Assembly (NCBI GenBank): GCA_028564705.1
Contig: JAPXFQ010001533.1
Coordinates: forward strand, 124,001-188,000
DNA length: 64,000 nucleotides
Reading direction: 5' to 3'
DNA from: Apricaphanius iberus
Taxonomy: Eukaryota > Chordata > Actinopteri > Cyprinodontiformes > Aphaniidae
Part shown: positions 56,986 to 64,000 of the stretch, piece by piece
How the letters are laid out: every line of letters begins with the position of its first letter
Numbering within the stretch: the first letter of the stretch is position 1
The notes under the pieces: generated by a model
Told to the model about the DNA's origin: nothing
What the model saw: only the letters and a program-made list of their open reading frames with translations
The model's database searches: none
Program-made: the position numbers and the translations under genes

Positions 56986-58816
56986 ATGTCTCTTTCAAAG
57001 CCTGCAGTGAAAAGAAAGGTCGGTGATGAGCACAGATTATTTCAGGAAAAATGGGGAGTGCAATATTTCTTTGTTGAGCACAGGGGCAACCCGACATGTC
57101 TTATTTGCACTGAAAAAGTTGCGGTGTACAAGGAATACAATTTGAAACGTCATTATACAACTAAACATGCTGAGGAGTATGAAAAATACCAGGGAGATGA
57201 GAGAGCCAACCAGTTTGCCAGTCTTAAAACACGTCTACTGAGGCAACAGGATTTCTTTAAGAAAGCAAAGAAAGAGAGTTTTGCAGCAGTTGAAGCTAGC
57301 TACATCGTTAGTGAGATGATTGCAAAAGCAGGAAAGCCATTTACAGAAGGGGAATTTGTCAAAAAGTGCATGTTACAGGCTGCACATATTGTCTGCCCTG
57401 AAAAGAAAGGTCAGTTCAACAACATCAGCCTTTCTGCCAGCACTGTGGCAGAGCGCATTTCTGACCTGTCAAGTGACATTTATGATCAACTGTGTGAGAA
57501 AGCAAAATGTTTCAGTGCATATTCGGTGGCTCTTGATGAGACCACAGACATCACAGACACTGCCCAGCTAGCAATATATGTCCGCGGTGTTGATGATAAC
57601 TTTGAACTGATGGAGGAGTTGCTCACAGTAATTCCAATGCATGGCCAGACAACTGCAAAAGAAATATTTCACCAGCTGTGTGATGCCATTGAGATTGCCG
57701 GTTTGCAATGGAAGAGCTTTGCTGGAATAACAACCGATGGAGCCCCATCAATGACAGGGAGGAAGAATGGACTGGTAGCACTTGTTAAAAAAAAACTGGA
57801 AGGAGGGTGTGGAGGAGGCCATAGCTCTGCACTGCATTATCCATCAGCAGGCCCTTTGCAGCAAATGCCTGAAGTTTGAAAATGTGATGTCTGTCGTTGT
57901 GAAATGCATCAACCAAATCAGATCCAGAGGCTTAAAGCACAGAATGTTCCGTGCTTTTTTAGAGGAATTGGAGTCGGACTATGAGGATGTGCTCTACTTC
58001 ACTGAGGTACGTTGGCTCAGCAGGGGAAATGTTTTGAAGAGATTTTTTGAATTGAGAGCAGAAGTAAAAGACTTCATGGAGAAGGACGGGGTGGCTGTTC
58101 CTGTGCTAAGTGATCCCAAATGGCTCATGGACTTAGCTTTCTTTGTTGACATCACACAGGAGCTCAATGTACTAAACAAGAAGCTACAAGGCCAGGGGCA
58201 ACTTGTCAGTGCTGCCTATGACAATGTCAGAGCATTCTGCACAAAACTCATGTTATGGAAAGCCCAGCTCTCTCAAACAAACCTTTGCCATTTCCCAGCA
58301 TGCAAGGCACTTGTGGATGCAGGCACACCATTCAGTGGTGAGAAGTATGTTGAGGCCATTTTTAACCTACAGGAGGAATTTGATCACAGATTTGCAGACT
58401 TCAAGACGCACAGAGCCACATTTCAAATTTTTGCGGACCCTTTCTCTTTTGATGTGCAAGATGCCCCCCCTGTACTTCAAATGGAGCTCATTGACCTGCA
58501 GTGCAACTCTGCACTCAAAGCTAATTTCAGGGAGATGAGTGGAGCAGACAAGCTTGGGCAATTTTTGAGAGAGTTGCCCCCCAGCTTTCCTGAACTTTCC
58601 CGACTGTTCAAGCGGACCATGTGCCTTTTTGGGAGCACATACTTGTGTGAGAAGCTCTTCTCCACCTTGAACTTCAATAAGTCCAAATACAGGTCCAGAC
58701 TTACTGATGAGCATCTTCAAGCTGTACTAAGGGTCTCCACTGCTTCCTCCCTCAAGGCAAATGTAGCTCGTCTATGTGAGAACAAGCGCTGCCAGATCTC
58801 TACCAGCAAGGTGTAG
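56986..58816 (+). pseudogene. hAT transposase (GTF2IRD2/ZBED-like type), one frameshift
   Basis: The ATG at 56986 starts MSLSKPAVKRK, the usual start of this hAT transposase group. Numbered from this Met, a BED/SPIN-DOC-type C2H2 finger uses Cys38, Cys41 (CLIC), His56 and His61. The RNase H-like core has a first Asp at about residue 184 (VALDETTDIT) and a second at about 251 (GITTDGAPSM), then the CIIHQQALC block. The C terminus has the hAT dimerisation motif LCEKLFSTLNFNKSKYRSRL. The first frame ends at 57879, and the rest is read one frame over, from about 57790 to the TAG at 58814-58816. The break lies at or just after a run of nine A (57787-57795). Total coding length, about 610 codons, is normal for the family. 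The enzyme would excise and insert the surrounding element in the nucleus. Confidence 0.9.
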
Positions 58817-59059
58817 GCAAGAGAACGCATGTTCAAAACAGTTAATGTTCATGTTCAATGTTTCATTCCTGTCCAGAAAGTTAAAGTTAAAAAAAAATGG
58901 TAAAACAGACATTTGAAACTGAATCAAAAATTATTAGTTTTTTTTTTGTCAGCTAGTCAGTCAGTGGATATGTGGTTTCTTCAGTCATCTGTATTTTTTA
59001 TGTATTTTTTATTTATTTATTATTTTATTCATTTCTTTAATTCATTATTTTGTGTTAAA

Positions 59060-59065
59060 AATAAA
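59060..59065 (+). terminator. Polyadenylation signal of the hAT transposase
   Basis: AATAAA at 59060-59065, 244 bases after the stop codon and inside the right end of the element. A GT/T-rich stretch follows. Confidence 0.6.
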
Positions 59066-59194
59066 GATATTTGATAAGAGTAATGTTTTATCAGCGCTTT
59101 TTTTGTGGAAATCCTGATGCGGCCCAGCCTCACCCAGAGTCTGCCCCCAGCGGCCCCCAAGTAAAATGAGTCTGAGACTCCTGCTCTAGACAAA

Positions 59195-59555
59195 CCATAC
59201 TTCCTGCCTTCTTAACCTCTAATACCACAGAATATGTAACTTGATTTCCACTTACGTGAGGCAGCCATTGATAAATGATGTCATGTCAAAAAACACTTCT
59301 AAAATCAAGCATACAAACATTGTTTTCAACAAGACAATGGTTATAATGTTACTTAATCTCATACTGTTATGCAGATGCTCTATGAGCACAATGGATTTTA
59401 CACCCTCCTTCCCAATATACATGCACTACACAGAACAGGGTAGCCTACAACGTATTTCATAGAGATGACCGAACTAGAAGTCAAGTCAGAATGGGATTCC
59501 TTCCTCATTTTAATACTCAAATAAACATGCCAAAGCTCACAGCCAGATAGGAAAG
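59195..59555. other. Spacer between the hAT element and the MITE
   Basis: AT-rich sequence with no gene or repeat recognised. Confidence 0.4.
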
Positions 59556-59557
59556 AG

Positions 59558-60152
59558 TCAGTGTGTTCACACTCAGCAAGAGAAATTCGAATTCCTACCT
59601 TAGTCTGACGGAAATCAGACTTTTGAGATGCATGCATACACCTTTATCTAACTGAGTCGAACCAAACTGGAGTTTCACAAATCGGACTATTCTACCCAGA
59701 TCGGAAATCGCATTTCTCTGCAACCAAGTTGCAGAGTACGGTGCCTGTACTCGTGCACCTCTGAGGTGAGGAGACATGGAAGTGCGAAAGCACAACAACA
59801 CAGTAATAGAAGAAGAATATGGCCGTTAAGACAAATATAAGCGGCCGATCAGTGCATTTATGAACTGATGAAGAGGCAGCGTATTGTGACTGTGCCTATC
59901 TTGCTTTTACTCCGGCTACTGCACTCACGCCAGCCTCTGATTAGTGCCTATGTGCTGTTCGAGGCTAAGCAGTAGAATGCTAACACCAAGGGGTGCATGG
60001 CGCCATCTATCGTCGCGGAATCGAACGTACTTCTTTTAATAATTCGATTTTTTGAGTGACATGTAAACTGGGACTCGGCTCTCAACCGAGGGGAAGCCCT
60101 TAGTGTATTTAGTCTAAAAAGCTTGATTTAGATGTAAAGGTATACGTACTAA
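59558..60152 (-). mobile_element. TCAGTACG MITE family, long copy
   Basis: The left end TCAGTGTGTTCACACTCAGC and the right end ACGTACTAA are decayed versions of the termini of the 22204 element, in opposite orientation. Blocks such as CCTTAGTCTGACGG, ACCCAGATCGG, GAGTCGAACC and CGGCTCTCAACCGAGGGG correspond to the 22-kb copy. It keeps about 200 extra central bases (about 59850-60060) that the 22-kb copy lacks, so the latter looks like an internal-deletion derivative. No target duplication is recognisable. Confidence 0.75.
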
Positions 60153-60154
60153 GT

Positions 60155-61655
60155 GTGATCTTTAACATAAAAATTTTTTTATTTTTTTTTGAAAGTTGCG
60201 GCAAAGCTTGTCACGGCTCACTTCTCCTTCATTCATGAGTACCAACCTGAACCAAAGGCTTTGTTTACTTTATTGAGTTGATGACAGCAGTTCCAGGACC
60301 CTGCTCTGTGCCTTCCAGGTTCGCTGACCTGTGGCCAACCGATATCACGTCAAAAATCCACTCTAATTGGGTGAGCAAATCTTTAAAGGGCTGGTGATAA
60401 GGAAAGAAGTGGGAGCGGCTGTGTTCGAGCTTTTATGTTTTGATGGTGTGTATTGAGGGGGTTGTGTTGAGGAGGTCGACAGGCTTTTAAGGTCAGTGGG
60501 TAGATGACTGAGCCCCCCACCCCACCACCCTCTACTTTAGTGCCGACTTTAATTATACCACCGATGGCTCCGTCCCACACTCCGAACTCCATAAACAATA
60601 ACTAAGGCTTGGGAAATGTTTTCAATAAGGATTTAAGTTTACGTGTGCGGGGTGGTCATTCTCATACACACCTCAGAGTCGTATTTTTTCATGACCTCTA
60701 ATTTCTGTAACCCTGAAAAAAAAAATCTCAGATTTCCAACAACAAACTAAAACTCATCATCCTCTGAGGGAATCAGGCTTAAAAAAAAGCAGAAATTCTT
60801 CTCACAACAGTGCCAGCAGAGAGGCCCTTTCTAGAAGCATTAGCGCTTTCACCTGAAAATATACAGAACACAAGCAGAGGGATTAACACGGACTCAGGAG
60901 CACTTGTTCTGGTTGATGGTCTCACAACAAGAATGCACAACGGAATAAGTCACACATTTCAAGCGAAGCGACAAAACGCCCTCACCTTTCACTTCAACAA
61001 AACGCCTCCTTTAATAATCGAAACCGACAACTCGTTTCCTTCCCCAGCTCCCCTAAAGACGGCCCAAATAAGGGAACAAGGTCTTAGAAGTGAAGAGGTA
61101 GCAGTGTGGTTTCCTGGCCACTGGCTTTCTGGAATGCTTGACCTGACAGAGCAGGTCAGCAGAATCCGCATGAATTCGCGGTCCAGGGGTTCCACCAGGG
61201 GCCGCAGCGCTGTGAGCCCAGTCGGTGGGAGACCTTCAATTCTGCGTGGTAGATTTCAACCGCGCCTTAAATATTTTGTCATTAATGCCTGACAAATGTA
61301 TTTGCTTTAGTTAAAAATAAAATGCTGAGTGCCAAGTAGGAAGGAGTGAGATCAGCTTTATGACAGATGAAAGAAAACAAGCTGCAGCATCAAGGCTGTC
61401 TGAGGCTTTCTCACTGCCTGTCTGGGAAGGGGAGGATGGAGAGGGAGGGCGCAGGAATGACTGAGCAAAGACTTTGAAACCTTCACTATAATTAGCTGGG
61501 CTAGTATATCAATAGCAGGTTGCCTGGACCTGCAGAAGTATGCAAATGGTCCTGCTAATGAAAGAGGAAATAGAGCTAGAGGCTGCACATCCAAGTTACC
61601 TTTATCATCTTCTTGGTGTGAATTATTAGAAGTCTTTGTGTCTGTTAAGCTCAGC
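60155..61655. other. Region without a recognised gene
   Basis: The plus-strand frame at 60810-61292 (160 codons) contains no recognisable domain and has no flanking gene signals, so it is not called. A GGTGGGGTGGGG-type tract lies near 60510-60530 (minus strand). Confidence 0.4.
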
Positions 61656-61659
61656 TACT

Positions 61660-61970
61660 TCATAATCAGGTATGAACAGTGTTTTTGGGGTTAGCAGTAT
61701 CTCTCAGCTGTGGAGGATTTACCATGTGGAGGTGGGTTTACTCCTCCCAGCTTTCTTGGGTCTGATGAAGAAAAGCATCCCCGCAGTATGATGATAAGGA
61801 TGCCACGTGGCGGTGGTGGGGAATTCTGGCCTCATCTGGTCAGAGCCCATCCTTCTACATGATTTCTTGTGTTTATTTCATATCTTGTGGCAAAAAACTC
61901 AACAGCTTTCTTCTAACAAGTCTTGCATAAAGAGCAGATTCATAGAGTTAAACAGTAAGGCAAAATGTGA
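61660..61970 (-). mobile_element. Tc1-like element fragment
   Basis: TGATGAAGAAAAGCATCCCC, GCAGTATGATGATAAGGATG, CCTCATCTGGTCAGAGCCCA and TCCTTCTACATGATTTCTTG follow the family's antisense order around the CATCCCCACAGCATGATGCTGCC block, with deletions. Confidence 0.6.
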
Positions 61971-61984
61971 ATTACAACATAATA

Positions 61985-62058
61985 CCTTCATTTTCCTCAC
62001 TGACAACATACATTAACTGAACCTTCATTTTGCTCACTGACAACATACATTAACTGAA
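61985..62058. repeat. 37-bp tandem duplication, two copies
   Basis: Units 61985-62021 and 62022-62058 both begin CCTTCATTTT and end TTAACTGAA. They differ at a single position (C versus G in the eleventh base), so the duplication is recent. Confidence 0.95.
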
Positions 62059-62059
62059 G

Positions 62060-63330
62060 CTCCACAAATGATGGCAGCATTGACTGACACTGGCGTCGGA
62101 TAAAGTGTGCATCGACTCATCAATGCGGCCTCGTTTAGCACATCGAAGTCCCAGTAATGGACGGACTGGGTCAATCAAATGCAGGAGGCAGAGTCAGCGA
62201 GCGAGCGTGCTTTCCTGCGGAGAGGAAAGCAGCAGGGCTACTGCACGGTAGAAACTCTTCATTCCAGGGCGCTGAAGCTCACAGATCTGCGGGAACGTCC
62301 CCGGTGCACAAGTGCAAATCTAATGATGGGGTAGGGGGCAACTGCATAGCATTATTAAATGGGTTTCAGTCATTTTTCATGAGCTGATCTAGTGGATGGA
62401 AAACAGTGCAGAGGGAGCCTTCCTGCTGCAGGCCTTGCATGTATGTCTTGTAAATCAGAGCAGGACCTGACTTCTGTTACCTGAAAACTGCAGAATAACT
62501 TTAATGTGTAGATAAAGGTGTAGTTTGGTGATTTCAAGGTTATGTCCTCAATCGGATGGTTCATTTTTTTAAAATTCTTTGAAAAATAATCTATTTTTTC
62601 GACTGAATGTTACATTTTCTACATTTATAACCAAAAGCAATGCCATGTTACCGCAAAACAAGTAAAGCATACTGATATAAAAGACGTTGACTTCTTTAAG
62701 ACTTCAATCTTCAATTTGCGGTCATGCATGTCTTCATAAAATCACCTGCTGTTTGGTTATTGAACATTTGTATACACATCCTGCAAAAACAGAAATAGTT
62801 CTACCTCATCCACATTTTTACAGCTTTATGGATAGTTTATGTTTCACCCCGGATATGCCTTATCACAAGATTAGACTCACTTAATGGCTTAGCAGTACCT
62901 GACAGCGCGCCAGAGAGATGAGGAATTATTATTGCTCCTCTGTTTGCTGTTGAGTTTAACTCAGTTTGAGATGTGAAACTACTGTTTTCCAGGGGCACAG
63001 TCTGCAACGAGGAATGCGTTGGATGTGCCAGCCATGTGCTGTCGGCCCAGAGAAGCCAAAGGGCTGCAAAGCATTACGGCTAGACGCTTCCAAACTGAAC
63101 CGGAGCAACCTAAAACCCCAGCAAGAAACTCAAAGATGGGACAGTCTGCCTGAAGAGATGTGATGGTAATCCAGGCATTGATGGGGTGTCACTGGAGAGC
63201 TGTCCAAACATACGGCAGAGGGATATTTGCCAGGCGCCTTTTTTTTATTTTTTTTAGTGTGTTTGTGAGAGAGAGGATCAAAGAAAAGACTTGGGTTTTA
63301 GAAAACTAAAAGGAAACTTCTTATCTTTAT
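62060..63330. other. Region without a recognised gene
   Basis: No recognised protein or element borders. Short open frames at 62157-62387 and 62966-63163 lack domains. Confidence 0.4.
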
Positions 63331-63334
63331 TTAT

Positions 63335-64000
63335 ATATTTTTCCACGTTGCAACCACAAACTTCAATGTATGTGTAAAATGGATTTTATGAGATACCAGA
63401 AAGTATAATGAAAAAACAAAACAGAAAACATCTTATAAGGCAGCCTAATGAGGCAGTCACCTTGTTAGTAAACTGACTCAAAATGTGAGTGATTTATTCC
63501 GTACAAATCCCAATGTTCTGTGAAAGCCTTAGAGGTTGGTTAGAGAACATCAGTGAAGAAATAAATACATGAAAAACAAAGAACAGAGCAGACAGATGAG
63601 GGAGAAAATTATGGAGAAAACAGCGATACTTGAATATCTCGCAGAGCACTCCTCGAACCATCAGGTAGACAATGGAAACGATATGGCACAACTGCTACCC
63701 TACCAAAACTGTGATGGGTCAGATGAGGAGAGGACTTATCAGAGACACAGCCAACCAACCACGATAACTCTGGAGGAGCTGCAGAGATCCCCAGCTTTAC
63801 ACACCACAAATATAGCCTTAGGGAAATAAGTACAAACAGTTTCTCACAAACTATGTAAGGAAGATTGAGGGAGCCAAATACAGAACAATCCTGGAAAAGA
63901 CTTCTAGAGACTGAGGCAGAGGTTCCAGCATGACAATGACCCTGAACATACACCCAGAGCTACAATGGAAGGGTTTAGATCAAAACATTGTCATGTTTTA
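63335..64000 (+). pseudogene. Tc1-like transposon with broken transposase, cut by the right edge
   Basis: Starts near CCACGTTGCAACCACAAACT and TCAATGTATGTG, the family's end. Sense-strand transposase landmarks follow: AGAAAATTATGGAGAAAACA, ATCTCGCAGAGCACTCC, CGATATGGCACAACTGC, ACTCTGGAGGAGCTGCAGAG (LEELQR), and near 63931 ATGACAATGACCCTGAACAT, encoding DNDPEHT, the region of the second catalytic Asp in Tc1/mariner enzymes. Stops and frameshifts separate these blocks. The element continues beyond base 64000. Confidence 0.75.

Larger units (their letters stand above)
56270..59191 (+). mobile_element. Nearly complete autonomous hAT transposon with perfect 8-bp TSD
   Basis: The element at 56278-59183 (2906 bp) begins CATGGGTCTCAGGCAC and ends GAGTCTGAGACTCCTG, whose complement is CAGGAGTCTCAGACTC, so the terminal inverted repeats are about 16 bases with a few mismatches. 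Both ends are flanked by CTCTAGAC (56270-56277 and 59184-59191), a perfect 8-bp duplication, the hallmark of hAT insertion. Inside are a CpG-rich promoter-like region, a possible 5' UTR intron, one transposase gene with a single frameshift, and a polyadenylation signal. Sub-terminal GCGGCCC motifs occur near both ends. Confidence 0.95.

Noticed and set aside
60810..61292. 160-codon open frame on the plus strand
   Set aside because: No domain; the composition looks like translated non-coding DNA.

Overview
The window reads as vertebrate nuclear DNA, most likely from a teleost fish. It has no dense or operon-like coding. It holds many decayed transposable elements, CA/GT and GATG/ATCC microsatellites, tRNA-derived SINE pieces, CR1/L2- and RTE-type LINE tails, and many fragments of one Tc1-like family with the sequence features I associate with fish. 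I found no confident host protein-coding gene, rRNA, tRNA gene or CRISPR array. The likeliest setting is intergenic DNA or the inside of a long intron. Family names rest on protein motifs, terminal inverted repeats (TIRs), target-site duplications (TSDs) and recalled consensus features, because no database search was possible.

Layout. 1-828: the 3' part of a pogo/Tigger-like transposon entering from the left edge. 3.5-6.1 kb: a dispersed repeat, then a 2.2-kb TIR element with a THAP-like coding remnant and a nested hAT-type MITE. 6.3-10.5 kb: a Tc1-like fragment, a repeat shared with 3.6 kb, an antisense L2-type reverse-transcriptase fragment and a broken PIF/Harbinger transposase exon. 13.2-15.8 kb: a PIF/Harbinger-type MITE with TAA duplications, an RTE-like tail, a SINE, a Tigger-like copy and the first copy of a TCAGTACG MITE family. 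17-22.6 kb: a second Tigger-like copy, two hAT-type remnants and the best copy of the TCAGTACG MITE. 25.2-26.1 kb: a fold-back element flanked by TTAA whose core still encodes the start of a THAP finger. 27.7-36.3 kb: repeated Tc1-like copies, two of them interrupted by other elements, and two perfect palindromes at 33.5-33.7 kb. 38-48.7 kb: further MITE and Tc1-like fragments. 56.27-59.19 kb: an almost complete autonomous hAT transposon with a perfect 8-bp TSD and one frameshift. 59.5-64 kb: the longest TCAGTACG MITE copy, a short tandem duplication, and a Tc1-like copy leaving the right edge.

The genes do not form a pathway. The coding content is transposase or reverse transcriptase, and nearly all of it is broken. 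The non-autonomous elements would have depended on transposases encoded elsewhere. The nesting gives a relative age order: outer THAP element before inner hAT MITE at 4-6 kb, and Tc1-like copies before the MITEs and LINE tails lying inside them at 30, 34 and 43 kb. The hAT element at 56 kb looks the youngest.
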